Part shown: positions 1 through 8,962 of the stretch, piece by piece
How positions within the stretch are numbered: the first letter of the stretch is position 1
How the letters are laid out: every line of letters starts with the position of its first letter
NCBI GenBank assembly: GCA_910586965.1
Contig: CAJUMF010000032.1
Coordinates: 1 to 40,675 of the forward strand
From: an uncultured Dorea sp.
GTDB taxonomy: Bacteria > Bacillota > Clostridia > Lachnospirales > Lachnospiraceae
DNA: 40,675 nucleotides
Direction: 5' to 3'
Made by a program: the position numbers and the translations under genes
Notes under the pieces: model-generated
What the model was told of the DNA's origin: nothing
Databases searched by the model: none
Seen by the model: the letters and a program-made list of their open reading frames with translations, nothing else

Positions 1-436
1 CGTTCTTGCGTGCCAGATCATTCCCCGTGTCTTCATCCACTCTGCGAAAACCGACAACCACTCGGTCTGCCTCCCCGGATTCGCCGATTCTGGCAATACG
101 GATCTGGAAATATTGCAGTTTGCCCTCTCGAAAGATTCTATAATTCACCGAATAAAACGACTGTCTTTGAAGCTTTTTCCTGACACATGAATAATTCGTC
201 ATATGGAGCACAGTCTCTTTATCTGGTTCATAGACAACTGCATCCACATAAGCGCGAAGTGCCTTCTCAAAATCATCGCCTCTCAAATACTCTTCAAATA
301 TGGCTTTCCGTTCGTCACTCATACGGAAATTCACAAAACTACCGCTGTAATAATCCACCAGATAAACAATCACATAATCCTGGCTCAAACCCATCGCAAT
401 CTCCAGGTGCATATTATGATCATTATTTTCTCTCAT
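1..436 (-). CDS. Partial signalling protein with PAS-like N-terminus (3' end outside window)
   Basis: This minus-strand reading frame runs off the left edge, so only the first 145 residues are visible. The ATG at 434-436 is preceded by a strong GGAGGGGTG ribosome site (442-450). The visible part has no catalytic motif. Segments such as DYVIVYLVDYYSG and the later IRIARIGESGEADRVVVGFR strand resemble the PAS-like sensory half that precedes GGDEF, EAL or histidine kinase domains in many Lachnospiraceae proteins. That is a family impression; the output domain is not in the window. It lies just downstream of pcrA on the same strand, with 23 bases between the pcrA stop and this ATG. Confidence 0.6.
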   Translation of the reverse strand, partial: MRENNDHNMHLEIAMGLSQDYVIVYLVDYYSGSFVNFRMSDERKAIFEEYLRGDDFEKALRAYVDAVVYEPDKETVLHMTNYSCVRKKLQRQSFYSVNYRIFREGKLQYFQIRIARIGESGEADRVVVGFRRVDEDTGNDLARKN

Positions 437-459
437 CCTGTCACCCCTCCACTCCATAT

Positions 460-2721
460 CTATTCATGTATTTTTTCTAGTCTTGCAAATCCGGCAAACA
501 TCTTTTTTGTCCCTGCTTTATCAAAATTTACAGTAACTTCATAATCACGTCCACCTTCTATCAGAGATGTAACTGTTCCCGCTCCAAATTTTACATGGTT
601 TACTCTATCCCCGACTCCGTATCCCAAACCGCCTTCTGCCGGCTTTCCAAACTTTTTAGGTGACTGGTAGACAGTAAATGCCTGCGTCTTAAAAGCCTGT
701 TTGGCCTGTCGGTATGCCGCCTGCTTTGCCGATTCAAAACTGGCTGTCTCCTGACCTTTGGTCTCTTTCCTGCCAGATGTCTCCCCGGTTGACACAAGGT
801 CCGCCGGAATCTCTTTTAAGAAGCGGGACATCCGGTTATACTGCGTTTCGCCCCGTACCATTCTTTTTTTTGAACAAGTAAGCGTAAGCTTTTTTTCTGC
901 TCTTGTTATTCCCACATAGCAAAGACGTCTCTCTTCCTCTAGTTCATCGGGATCATCAGACGTTGCCGACATGTAACTTGGAAAAAGTCCTTCCTCCATC
1001 CCTGCCAGATACACATGCGGAAATTCTAATCCCTTGGCACTGTGAAGCGTCATAAGGACAACATAATCCGTATTCTCATCCAAACTATCGATATCCGCTA
1101 CAAGCGCAACCTCCTCCAAAAAGCCGCTTAAAGTCGCCGGCTCTCCCTGCTCGCCGCACATCTCCTCATAAGCAGCTATCTTACTCAAAAGCTCGTCAAT
1201 ATTCTCAAGTCTTGCCTCCGCTTCCTCCGAACCTTCAGCCTCAAGACTCTTTTCATATCCAGTCTCTTCGATGATCTCTTTCATCAATTCAGAAAGCGAC
1301 AGATCCTTAACATCTGCCTTGAAATGCTCGATCAGCGCTGTAAAAGACTCAAGCTTTGCCGCCCCACGGCCGATATCAGGTATCAGATCCACACCTCTTA
1401 ATGCCTCGTAAAACCCAATCTCACGGGAAGCCGCATACTCCTGCACACGATTAATGCTTGTCAGTCCAATTCCCCGTTTCGGTACATTTACAATTCTCCG
1501 AACTGCCAGATCATCCTTTCCATTATCTACTGTCTTCAGATAAGCGAGCAGATCCTTAATTTCCCGTCTTGCATAAAAATTAATGCCGCCCACGATCTTA
1601 TACGGTATATTGGTCGTCACAAGCTTCTCCTCAAAAATACGTGACTGCGCATTGGTTCGGTACAGCACCGCATTACTATTATATGTACAATCTCCCTTAT
1701 TTACTTGTCCTTTAATATCTGAAATGATATATTCTGCCTCATCATAAGCTGTATCGAACTGACGCAGCTTTAACTTTTCTCCTTCTCCGTTTTCTGTCCA
1801 GAGAGATTTTTCTTTTCTCCCATTATTATTACGGATAACTTCGTTGGCAGCATTTAAAATATTCCCTGTAGAACGGTAATTCTGCTCCAACTTTATCACT
1901 TTGGCATCCGGGAAGAATTCTTCAAAGTTCAGAATATTTTTAATATTGGCTCCCCGGAACTTATAAATAGACTGATCGTCATCTCCCACAACACAAAGAT
2001 TGCGGTACTGCGATGCCAGAAGTCTCACCAGTTCAAACTGTACTGTGTTCGTATCCTGGTACTCATCTACCATGATATAGCGAAAACGGTTTTGGTAAGA
2101 AGAAAGCACATCCGCCTGCGTCTGAAAAAGCTGCACAGTTTTTACAAGCAAATCGTCAAAATCAAGTGCATTATTGGCGCGGAGCTGCTTTTCATATTCT
2201 TCATATACATCTGCAATCTTCTTCTGCAAATAGTCCCCTTCTGCCTGAAGCCGGAACTCCTCAGCGGATACAAGTTCATTCTTCGCATGGGATATCGCTC
2301 CAAGAAGCGTCCTTTCACGGAATTGCTTTGTATCAATCTGCAGGAGTTTGCACACATCCTTGATCAATGTCTTCTGGTCATCTGTATCATAGATTGTAAA
2401 ATTCGTATCATATCCAAGTAATCCGATATGCCTCCTTAAAATACGCACACACATAGAATGGAACGTGCTGACCCACACACTCTCTGAGCCAAAGCCAACA
2501 AGCTTATCCACCCTCTCTCTCATTTCTCCCGCTGCCTTATTCGTAAAAGTAATGGCAAGGATATTCCACGGATTGATTCCCTTCTCTTCAATCAAATAAG
2601 CAATTCTATGAGTTAAAACTCTTGTCTTCCCAGAGCCTGCCCCCGCAAGAATGAGAAGTGGGCCATCGGTGTAATATACTGCTTCCTGCTGTTTATCGTT
2701 TAATGTATCGTAAATCCCCAA
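460..2721 (-). CDS. pcrA: ATP-dependent 3'-5' DNA helicase PcrA (UvrD/Rep family, SF1A)
   Basis: This is a 753-residue superfamily 1A helicase, the usual PcrA length, which unwinds DNA in repair and displaces RecA or stalled complexes. Walker A is AGAGSGKT with Lys32. Other motifs follow in order: MVDEYQDTN (motif II), GDDDQSIYKFRGA (III), LEQNYRST (IV), LMTLHSAKGLEFPHVYL (V) and CYVGITRAEKKL (VI). The C-terminus has the PcrA-type basic tail with GDRVNHVKFGAGTV, known to contact RNA polymerase in the family. The start is a TTG (2719-2721), chosen because AAAGGA lies 9-10 bases upstream and no in-frame ATG is near. A promoter lies just upstream. Confidence 0.96.
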   Translation of the reverse strand: MGIYDTLNDKQQEAVYYTDGPLLILAGAGSGKTRVLTHRIAYLIEEKGINPWNILAITFTNKAAGEMRERVDKLVGFGSESVWVSTFHSMCVRILRRHIGLLGYDTNFTIYDTDDQKTLIKDVCKLLQIDTKQFRERTLLGAISHAKNELVSAEEFRLQAEGDYLQKKIADVYEEYEKQLRANNALDFDDLLVKTVQLFQTQADVLSSYQNRFRYIMVDEYQDTNTVQFELVRLLASQYRNLCVVGDDDQSIYKFRGANIKNILNFEEFFPDAKVIKLEQNYRSTGNILNAANEVIRNNNGRKEKSLWTENGEGEKLKLRQFDTAYDEAEYIISDIKGQVNKGDCTYNSNAVLYRTNAQSRIFEEKLVTTNIPYKIVGGINFYARREIKDLLAYLKTVDNGKDDLAVRRIVNVPKRGIGLTSINRVQEYAASREIGFYEALRGVDLIPDIGRGAAKLESFTALIEHFKADVKDLSLSELMKEIIEETGYEKSLEAEGSEEAEARLENIDELLSKIAAYEEMCGEQGEPATLSGFLEEVALVADIDSLDENTDYVVLMTLHSAKGLEFPHVYLAGMEEGLFPSYMSATSDDPDELEEERRLCYVGITRAEKKLTLTCSKKRMVRGETQYNRMSRFLKEIPADLVSTGETSGRKETKGQETASFESAKQAAYRQAKQAFKTQAFTVYQSPKKFGKPAEGGLGYGVGDRVNHVKFGAGTVTSLIEGGRDYEVTVNFDKAGTKKMFAGFARLEKIHE

Positions 2722-2756
2722 AGCTTTTTATCCTTTCATCAATTTTTAATACCTCT

Positions 2757-2785
2757 ATTTTATCATGTCCGGTTTCAGTTGTAAA
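2757..2785 (-). promoter_or_regulatory. Predicted pcrA promoter
   Basis: On the minus strand TTTACA (2780-2785) and TAAAAT (2757-2762) are separated by exactly 17 bases, a sigma-A type layout. The 5' leader to the TTG start of pcrA would be about 30 bases. The -35 box overlaps the T-tract of the terminator of the upstream ABC operon. Confidence 0.6.
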
Positions 2786-2815
2786 TTAAAAGTCGGCAGG
2801 GGTTTGCCCTGCCGA
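2784..2815 (-). terminator. Intrinsic terminator of the ABC exporter operon
   Basis: A perfect 9-bp stem (TCGGCAGGG at 2793-2801 with CCCTGCCGA at 2807-2815) and 5-base loop is followed on the minus strand by CTTTTAATTT. It sits 12 bases after the stop of the downstream ABC gene. Confidence 0.8.
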
Positions 2816-2827
2816 TATATTTTTTTC

Positions 2828-4765
2828 CTACGCACTGATAGAATTTCCTGTATATAATTGATAATACTTTCCTTTTTCATCAATTAGCTGATCATGAGTA
2901 CCGCGCTCGATAATCCTTCCCTGCTCTAATACCATGATACAGTCTGAGTTGCGCACCGTGGACAGCCTGTGAGCAATGACAAATGTAGTCCTGCCGTTCA
3001 TGAGCTTATCCATACCGTCCTGCACGATCCGCTCAGTTCTCGTATCAATAGAACTTGTAGCTTCATCAAGAATCAATACCGGCGGATCTGCCACCGCTGC
3101 TCTGGCAATGGCAAGGAGCTGCCGCTGCCCCTGACTTAAATTCGCCCCGTCTCCGGTCAGCATCGTATCATATCCATCAGGAAGTCTCTTGATGAATCCG
3201 TCAGCATTGGCAAGCTTTGCCGCTGCTATAATCTCATCATCCGTTGCGTCAAGCTTTCCAAATCGTATATTGTCTCTCACTGTTCCCGTAAAAAGATGCG
3301 TATCTTGAAGAACGATTCCAAGAGAACGTCTCAGATCCGCTTTTTTTATCTTATTCACATTTATCCCGTCATACCGGATCTTCCCGTCCTGGATATCATA
3401 AAATCGGTTGATCAGATTCGTAATGGTTGTCTTTCCTGCTCCGGTAGATCCTACAAAAGCAATCTTCTGTCCCGGCTCGGCAAAAAGCTTCACATCATGA
3501 AGGACAATCTTATCATCGTTGTATCCAAAATCTACACCGTCAAATACTACATCTCCTCTTACCTCAACATAATCTACGCTCTTATCTGCCTGATGGATAT
3601 GTTTCCATGCCCATCGGCCAGTTCGATCGTCACTCTCGATAAGCTTTCCGTTCTCCTCCTTCACATTTACCAGTGTGACATACCCATTGTCCACTTCTTT
3701 TTCTTCATCCAGAAGCTTAAAGATACGGTCTGCGCCCGCCATTGCCATGATTACAGCATTAAGCTGCTGGCTGATCTGGTTAATGGGCATACTGAAACTC
3801 TTATTAAATGTAAGAAAGCTGGCAAGCCCTCCCAGTGTAAACCCTCCGATACCGTTAAGCGCCAGCACTCCGCCTACGATTGCACATACAACATAGCTTA
3901 CATTCCCAAGCTGTGCATTGATCGGTCCCAGAAAATTTGCAAATGTATTCGCCTTATCTGCACTGGCAAACAGGCGGTCATTCAGCTCCTTGAACTCCTT
4001 CTTACTCTCTTCCTCATGGCAGAAAACCTTCACAACCTTCTGACCGTTCATCATTTCCTCGATATGTCCATTCAGTGCTCCGATATTCGTCTGCTGCTCT
4101 ATAAAATATTTACCGCTCTGGCCTGTCGCCTGCTTTGTACAAAACAGCATGACACCCACCATGACCAAAGTTACCACAGTCAGAGGGATATTCAGAATAA
4201 TCATGCTGACAAACACACTGATAATCGTAACTCCGCTGTTGATGATCTGCGGAATACTTTGGCTGATCATCTGACGCAGAGTGTCGATATCATTGGTATA
4301 AATAGACATAATATCCCCGTGGGCATGTGTATCAAAATACTTTACAGGAAGTGTCTGCATATGCTCAAACAATTCATTTCTCAATTCTCTCTGTGTCCCC
4401 TGCGTGATATTTACCATAATACGGTTATATGCATAGACAGACACAACACCAACCGCATAAAACAGTGCCACCCGCCCGATTGCCTTTGCCAAAGGCGTGA
4501 AATCCGGATTTTCCGTCAGAAGAAACGGCGTAATGTATTCGTCAATCAAGTTCTTCATGAACAACGTACCCTGTACATTAGCCAAAACTCCCACGAAAAT
4601 CAAAATGATAACAACCAGATACCATAACCCATATCTTTGAAATATATATCCAATCAAACGCTTGATGATCTTGCCCGGATTTTTTACCGCCGGCTTCATT
4701 CCCCTCATCCTGCCTCTGTGCATCCTGCCGGAAGGCATCTGATTTTCTTTTCTCTCTGCCATCAT
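2828..4765 (-). CDS. ABC exporter subunit with the intact catalytic site (MdlB/YheH-like)
   Basis: This 645-residue half transporter has an N-terminal six-helix exporter domain (about residues 35-350) and a C-terminal ATPase. Walker A is GSTGAGKTT, the signature is NLSQGQRQ, Walker B plus catalytic Glu is VLILDEATS, and the switch His is in VIAHRLSTV. So this half carries the consensus catalytic residues. The insertion between the membrane and ATPase domains (about residues 365-400) is longer than usual. The stop codon of the partner gene abuts this ATG (4765/4766), so the two are translationally coupled and should form a heterodimer. The substrate is unknown; control by the adjacent MarR protein suggests export of drugs or toxic metabolites. 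Confidence 0.92.
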   Translation of the reverse strand: MMAERKENQMPSGRMHRGRMRGMKPAVKNPGKIIKRLIGYIFQRYGLWYLVVIILIFVGVLANVQGTLFMKNLIDEYITPFLLTENPDFTPLAKAIGRVALFYAVGVVSVYAYNRIMVNITQGTQRELRNELFEHMQTLPVKYFDTHAHGDIMSIYTNDIDTLRQMISQSIPQIINSGVTIISVFVSMIILNIPLTVVTLVMVGVMLFCTKQATGQSGKYFIEQQTNIGALNGHIEEMMNGQKVVKVFCHEEESKKEFKELNDRLFASADKANTFANFLGPINAQLGNVSYVVCAIVGGVLALNGIGGFTLGGLASFLTFNKSFSMPINQISQQLNAVIMAMAGADRIFKLLDEEKEVDNGYVTLVNVKEENGKLIESDDRTGRWAWKHIHQADKSVDYVEVRGDVVFDGVDFGYNDDKIVLHDVKLFAEPGQKIAFVGSTGAGKTTITNLINRFYDIQDGKIRYDGINVNKIKKADLRRSLGIVLQDTHLFTGTVRDNIRFGKLDATDDEIIAAAKLANADGFIKRLPDGYDTMLTGDGANLSQGQRQLLAIARAAVADPPVLILDEATSSIDTRTERIVQDGMDKLMNGRTTFVIAHRLSTVRNSDCIMVLEQGRIIERGTHDQLIDEKGKYYQLYTGNSISA

Positions 4766-6514
4766 CTATTCACCTGCCTTTTCATCAAAATCACCGCCGC
4801 CTTGTGTCTGCGATTCATAGACCTCGCGGTAGATTTCATTATTTTCAAGAAGTTCCTCATGCGTTCCAAACCCATTCACGCGCCCTTCTTCCATGACTAT
4901 GATCCGGTCCGCGTCCTGTACACTGGAAATTCTCTGGGCAATGATAAACTTTGTCGTACCGGGGATCTCTTCTCTGAATGCTTTTCGGATCTTTGCATCT
5001 GTCGCAGTGTCCACGGCACTGGTACTGTCATCCAATATAAGCACTTTAGGCTTCTTAAGAAGCGCCCTGGCGATACAGAGCCGCTGCTTCTGCCCGCCGG
5101 ACACATTGCTTCCCCCTTGCTCTATATGCGTATGGTATCCTTCCGGGAATTTTTTAATGAACTCATCCGCACAGGCAAGCCGACAGGCTTCCACACACTC
5201 CTCATCCGTAGCTTCTTTGTCTCCCCACTGAAGGTTTTCCATAATACTACCTGAAAAAAGCACATTGTTCTGCAGCACCACAGATACCTGGTTCCTAAGT
5301 ACCTCCGTATCATAATCCTTTACATTCCGTCCTCCGACTTTCACTGCTCCGCCTGTCACATCATACAGGCGGCTGATCAGATTGATAAGACTTGTCTTGG
5401 CACTTCCTGTTCCTCCAATGATTCCGATTGTCTCTCCGGAATTTATTTTCAGATTGATATCTTTTAAAACCGGTTCGGCGCTGTCTTTGTGATAAGCAAA
5501 ATCCACATGTGAAAATTCCACACTGCCATCTGCAACTTCCATTACCGGGTCCTCCGGATTTTTAAGCGTGCTCGCCTCATCAAGTACCTCTGCAATACGC
5601 CTGACACTGGCTGTACTCATAGAAATCATCACAAATACCATAGACAGCATCATCAGGCTCATCAAAATATTCATACAGTAAGCAAGAAGGCTCATCATCT
5701 GCCCCGTTGTAAGCTGCGACGATACGATCATCTTAGCCCCCAGCCAACTAATCAGCAAAATACATGTATATACCGTTGTCTGCATCAGAGGTGCATTTAC
5801 GATGACATTCTTCTCTGCCTTCACGAAGATATCATAAATATTCTGGCTTGCCTTTTTAAATTTGCCTGTCTCATAGTCCTCACGCACATATGCTTTTACC
5901 ACGCGGATTGCAGACACATTCTCCTGCACAGATGCATTAAGTGCATCATACTTCGGAAATGCCATCATAAAATACTGCGTCGCATGGCGGATAATAAAAA
6001 ACAACAAGACACCTAAAATCAAGACCGCGATCAGATAAATACTGGCGAGTCTTGCATTGATGGTAAAAGCAATCACCATCGCACATAATAAGCTGGCCGG
6101 AGCCCGCATGAACATCCGAAGCGTCATCTGATATGCCATCTGTATATTCGTTACATCCGTAGTAAGTCTTGTTACAAGCCCCGCCGTACTGAATTTGTCA
6201 ATATTAGCAAAAGAAAATGTCTGGATATTATTAAACATAGCCTCTCTTAAATTCTTTGCAAATCCGGCGGATGCTTTTGCTCCGTAACGCCCTCCTAAAA
6301 GTCCGGCAAAAAGCCCCAGAAGCGCCGCCGCTATCATAACCGCTCCTACTTTATAAATATGAGCCATATCCCCTGCATTCACACCGTCGTCTATAATAGA
6401 TGCCATGAGAAATGGGATTACCATCTCCATCGCTACTTCCAAGATCATATAAACGGGTGTTGCAATCGATGCTCTTTTATATTCCTTTACCTCTTTTAAC
6501 AGTGTTCTAAGCAT
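4766..6514 (-). CDS. ABC exporter subunit with a degenerate catalytic site (MdlA/YheI-like)
   Basis: This is a 582-residue half transporter with six predicted membrane helices (residues about 15-300) and a C-terminal ATPase. The ATPase deviates at key places: Walker A reads GGTGSAKT instead of GSGKT, the residue after Walker B is Asp rather than Glu (LILDDSTSA), and the switch His is Gln (IIAQRISSV). The signature NVSGGQKQR is intact. This pattern is typical of the regulatory half of heterodimeric exporters such as BmrCD or TM287/288. The gene starts inside the end of the marR gene (19-base overlap) and ends directly at the start of its partner. Confidence 0.92.
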   Translation of the reverse strand: MLRTLLKEVKEYKRASIATPVYMILEVAMEMVIPFLMASIIDDGVNAGDMAHIYKVGAVMIAAALLGLFAGLLGGRYGAKASAGFAKNLREAMFNNIQTFSFANIDKFSTAGLVTRLTTDVTNIQMAYQMTLRMFMRAPASLLCAMVIAFTINARLASIYLIAVLILGVLLFFIIRHATQYFMMAFPKYDALNASVQENVSAIRVVKAYVREDYETGKFKKASQNIYDIFVKAEKNVIVNAPLMQTTVYTCILLISWLGAKMIVSSQLTTGQMMSLLAYCMNILMSLMMLSMVFVMISMSTASVRRIAEVLDEASTLKNPEDPVMEVADGSVEFSHVDFAYHKDSAEPVLKDINLKINSGETIGIIGGTGSAKTSLINLISRLYDVTGGAVKVGGRNVKDYDTEVLRNQVSVVLQNNVLFSGSIMENLQWGDKEATDEECVEACRLACADEFIKKFPEGYHTHIEQGGSNVSGGQKQRLCIARALLKKPKVLILDDSTSAVDTATDAKIRKAFREEIPGTTKFIIAQRISSVQDADRIIVMEEGRVNGFGTHEELLENNEIYREVYESQTQGGGDFDEKAGE

Positions 6515-6990
6515 TCTGCCCCTCCTTTCATATATTCCGCTTTCTGTTTCCTTAAATTCTCTTTGATCATATCCGTCACCTTGAAAAAGAGTAAAAGCTC
6601 TTCCTCACTGATCCCATCTTCCAGCATTGCATCCAACCTCGAAACCAAAACCTCTATACTTTCGTGGCTTTTCTTCCCTTTCTCTGTCAGCATAACTTTT
6701 TTAAGTCTCGCATCATGCTCTACAAATTCCCTCTTTACATAACCCTTTTTTTCAAGAATCTGGATAATGTTCGTGACTGTTGATCTCCCGATGGAAAATG
6801 TCTTTTCAATATCTTTCTGAAAGATAGCCTGTTCCCTGTTCTCATAAAGATATCGCAAGATCCAGCCATGCATCAATGTAATCTCATCAATCCCTGACGC
6901 TCTGACATGATATGTCAACACTTTTGTAATCATATGATTTAACATATGTATCTCTGGCCCAATTGCTTTTATTGTATGCTTCATCTCCAT
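6496..6990 (-). CDS. MarR family transcriptional regulator
   Basis: This 164-residue winged-helix protein is the first gene of the exporter operon. The recognition region reads IFQKDIEKTFSIGRSTVTNI followed by a wing with DARLKKVMLTEKG, both classic MarR features. MarR proteins usually repress their own operon and release DNA on binding a small ligand, here plausibly a substrate of the exporter encoded immediately downstream. The coding region overlaps the exporter gene by 19 bases. A well-formed promoter and a partial inverted repeat lie upstream. Ligand and targets beyond this operon cannot be read from the sequence. Confidence 0.9.
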   Translation of the reverse strand: MEMKHTIKAIGPEIHMLNHMITKVLTYHVRASGIDEITLMHGWILRYLYENREQAIFQKDIEKTFSIGRSTVTNIIQILEKKGYVKREFVEHDARLKKVMLTEKGKKSHESIEVLVSRLDAMLEDGISEEELLLFFKVTDMIKENLRKQKAEYMKGGAECLEHC

Positions 6991-7040
6991 ACCTCTTTCT
7001 CTAAAAATATGTTCAATACAGAATCATTCATCATCAAACT

Positions 7041-7086
7041 GTTCATTTTCGAACTATATTTTACTCACGAATCTTAATAATGTCAA
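7041..7086 (-). promoter_or_regulatory. marR-exporter promoter with partial palindrome
   Basis: On the minus strand TTGACA (7081-7086) and TAAAAT (7058-7063) have a 17-base spacer. Directly downstream, at the expected transcription start, is GTTC-N6-GAAC (7041-7054). It is a short imperfect palindrome well placed to be a MarR operator. The promoter is convincing; the operator is a guess. Confidence 0.6.
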
Positions 7087-7126
7087 CCACATTTAAAGAT
7101 ATTTAATATTTTATTTATTTTAACTG

Positions 7127-7155
7127 TTGTCATCTAGTTTTGAATACTATATAAT
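7127..7155 (+). promoter_or_regulatory. Promoter of the DUF1836 gene
   Basis: TTGTCA (7127-7132) and TATAAT (7150-7155) are separated by 17 bases. The ATG at 7179 follows a GAGGTGAT ribosome site. It is divergent from the marR promoter. Confidence 0.75.
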
Positions 7156-7178
7156 GTTTGCATTGAGGTGATAATAAT

Positions 7179-7796
7179 ATGATCATAGATACCAAGGATA
7201 TGCTGAAAAGCATACTTACAAGCATTTCACAGATTAATTACGTAGAACCGGGTGATATCCCCAATATTGATCTATATATGGATCAGGTTACTACATTTAT
7301 GGATGAACATCTCCGTTCCAGCAAGCGCTATGAAGATGACAAAGTCCTGACCAAGACGATGATCAATAATTATGCAAAGAACAATTTGCTTCCGCCCCCG
7401 GTAAAAAAGAAGTACTCCAAGGAACATGTTCTTGTAATGATCTTTATCTACTATTTTAAAAATATATTGTCAATCAAGGATATCGAGACCCTTCTGACGC
7501 CAATTACGGATAAATACTTCAAACACGACAGCGGCATAGATATAACTTTCATCTACAATGAAGTGATGGAACTGGAAAAATCTCGTATTAATGTTGTCAC
7601 AAAGGATATCGCAAAGTCATTCAAAAATGCTGCAGAGTGTTTTTCAGATGTTCCTGAAGAAGAACAGGATTATCTGCAGATTTTCGCTTTTATCTGCAGC
7701 CTGAGTTTTGATATCTATGTAAAAAAGCTTCTGATGCAGAAGCTCATTGATGAATTTGATACAGACGACAGCCGCAAAGACAGAAAAAAGAAATAG
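7179..7796 (+). CDS. DUF1836 domain protein
   Basis: This 205-residue protein is one of only two plus-strand genes. Residues about 10-115 match my memory of the DUF1836 family: a helical region with TKTMINNYAKNNLLPPPVKK followed by KKYSKEHVLVMIFIYYFKN. That arrangement resembles a MerR-like DNA-binding module. The remainder is helical and acidic, ending in a basic tail (DSRKDRKKK). The role is unknown; family members are common in Clostridia and are presumed regulators. Start choice is clear from GAGGTGATAATAAT and the upstream promoter. Confidence 0.8.
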   Translation: MIIDTKDMLKSILTSISQINYVEPGDIPNIDLYMDQVTTFMDEHLRSSKRYEDDKVLTKTMINNYAKNNLLPPPVKKKYSKEHVLVMIFIYYFKNILSIKDIETLLTPITDKYFKHDSGIDITFIYNEVMELEKSRINVVTKDIAKSFKNAAECFSDVPEEEQDYLQIFAFICSLSFDIYVKKLLMQKLIDEFDTDDSRKDRKKK

Positions 7797-7817
7797 GAAG
7801 TAATTCTTATTTCTTTT
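7786..7817 (+). terminator. Weak AT-rich terminator after DUF1836 gene
   Basis: AAAAGAAATA (7786-7795) can pair with TATTTCTTTT (7808-7817) across a 12-base loop, followed by TTA. The left arm overlaps the stop codon. It is AT-only apart from one pair, so the call is tentative. Confidence 0.4.
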
Positions 7818-7845
7818 TTATATCACTATATAAAATTGGATTTGA

Positions 7846-8133
7846 TCACTTATCAATTCTTTCAAATACCATATCATAACCGTCATTCCCATAATTCAGC
7901 GAACGGTTCACACGACTGATCGTCGCTGTAGAAGCACCGGTTTTTTCTGCTATCTCAAGATACGTCTTACGCTCTCTTAACATCTTTGCCACTTCAAATC
8001 TTTGCGATAAAGAAAGCAACTCATTAATTGTACAGATATCTTCGAAAAATGTATAACATTCTTCTTTATCCTCCAGGCTCAGTATTGCACGAAAGAGATA
8101 ATCTACTGCCTCAGTCCTAATCTTTTTACTCAT
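7846..8133 (-). CDS. yerC: YerC/YecD family TrpR-like DNA-binding protein
   Basis: This 95-residue helix-turn-helix protein belongs to the TrpR superfamily. The segment SLSQRFEVAKMLRERKTYLE is followed by the recognition helix region KTGASTATISRVNRSLNYG, diagnostic of YerC. I start it at the ATG of 8131-8133 because AAAGGAG lies 9 bases upstream; the longer frame to 8181 would begin inside the promoter. In Bacillus YerC is encoded near pcrA. The regulated genes are not established by the sequence. The PHP phosphatase gene lies 74 bases upstream on the same strand. An inverted repeat between the -10 box and the ribosome site suggests self-control. Confidence 0.88.
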   Translation of the reverse strand: MSKKIRTEAVDYLFRAILSLEDKEECYTFFEDICTINELLSLSQRFEVAKMLRERKTYLEIAEKTGASTATISRVNRSLNYGNDGYDMVFERIDK

Positions 8134-8149
8134 ATCAGAAATCTCCTTT

Positions 8150-8177
8150 TGTAACAAATGATTACGGTTACATTTTA
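8150..8177 (-). promoter_or_regulatory. yerC extended -10 promoter with inverted repeat
   Basis: The minus strand shows TGTTAAAAT, an extended -10 (core 8172-8177), directly followed by the perfect inverted repeat TGTAAC-N11-GTTACA (8150-8155 and 8167-8172). It lies between -10 and ribosome site, where a bound repressor would block transcription. No good -35 is visible, consistent with an extended -10 promoter. Confidence 0.5.
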
Positions 8178-8207
8178 ACACAGTGAATTTATGAAGTCTA
8201 TAGCTTT

Positions 8208-8939
8208 TTACCGATTATGTTTTCTGCTGTGTTTTAGACAGGAGACAAGCTTCTCAAGAGAAGTATTCGCAATCAATTCTTCCGGGAAATGCGTCTCCTC
8301 AAGAACCTCCGTAACATACCGGTAATCTCCAATCGATACGTCCACATGTGCATCTGTCCCAAGTACCACCATTGCCTCATATTCTTTACAGTATTCAAGC
8401 ATCCTTTTTGAGTTCTCTTTCGTATTCTTCCGAAAACCCTCAGGGTTTAAAGAGCCGTTATTCACCTCCAGCAAAGTTCCCGTGTCCTTCGCCGTCTTTA
8501 CAAATCGTTCATAATCTACCGGAAATCTCCCGTCATCCGGATGTCCGATGATATCCACACAATCCTTTTTCATAACATTCAAGTATGTTTCTGTAATGAC
8601 TTCTCTTGTCCGCTCTCCATCAAAACACGGCGGATGTATACTCGCAATAGAAATATCCAATTCTTCAACCAAAGACTCCGGCAAATCGATCGTGCCTTCT
8701 CTGTCCATAATATTAAGTTCTGCCCCAAAAAGTAGCTGAATCCCATACATTTCTCTCGGGACAACTCTTAGATTCTGGAAATAGTATAATCCAACACTTC
8801 CCGGCATCTTCGGTGCATGTTCTGTAATTGCCAGCCCTCTAAAACCCTTTTCAGCCGCCATATGTGCCATCTCCCGAATTGTATTGTATGCATGGCCACT
8901 GACAAGAGTATGCGAATGAGTATCAATTTCTATCTTCAT
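8208..8939 (-). CDS. PHP-domain phosphatase (YcdX-like)
   Basis: This 243-residue polymerase-and-histidinol-phosphatase (PHP) domain protein is probably a metal-dependent phosphatase. Metal ligands are visible in order: DTHSHTLVSGHAY near the N-terminus, AITEHAPKMPG, the SIHPPCF segment, DIIGHPDDGRF and, near the C-terminus, LGTDAHVDVSIGDY. This pattern matches YcdX-type phosphatases. The substrate is not known. The start at 8937-8939 is chosen because GAGGAGG lies just upstream (8948-8954). The longer frame to 8993 would read through the tsf terminator hairpin. It is followed 74 bases later by yerC. Confidence 0.88.
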   Translation of the reverse strand: MKIEIDTHSHTLVSGHAYNTIREMAHMAAEKGFRGLAITEHAPKMPGSVGLYYFQNLRVVPREMYGIQLLFGAELNIMDREGTIDLPESLVEELDISIASIHPPCFDGERTREVITETYLNVMKKDCVDIIGHPDDGRFPVDYERFVKTAKDTGTLLEVNNGSLNPEGFRKNTKENSKRMLEYCKEYEAMVVLGTDAHVDVSIGDYRYVTEVLEETHFPEELIANTSLEKLVSCLKHSRKHNR

Positions 8940-8962
8940 AAATAATGCTGCCTCCTCTATAC

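Noticed and set aside
3296..4627. Long plus-strand reading frame of 443 codons
   Set aside because: It lies opposite the ABC gene, is rich in Cys, His and Ile from reverse reading, and has no ribosome site.
2828..6514. ABC transporter pair as the missing lanthipeptide exporter (LanT)
   Set aside because: Neither protein has an N-terminal C39 peptidase domain, the genes are more than 20 kb away, and they form an operon with marR.
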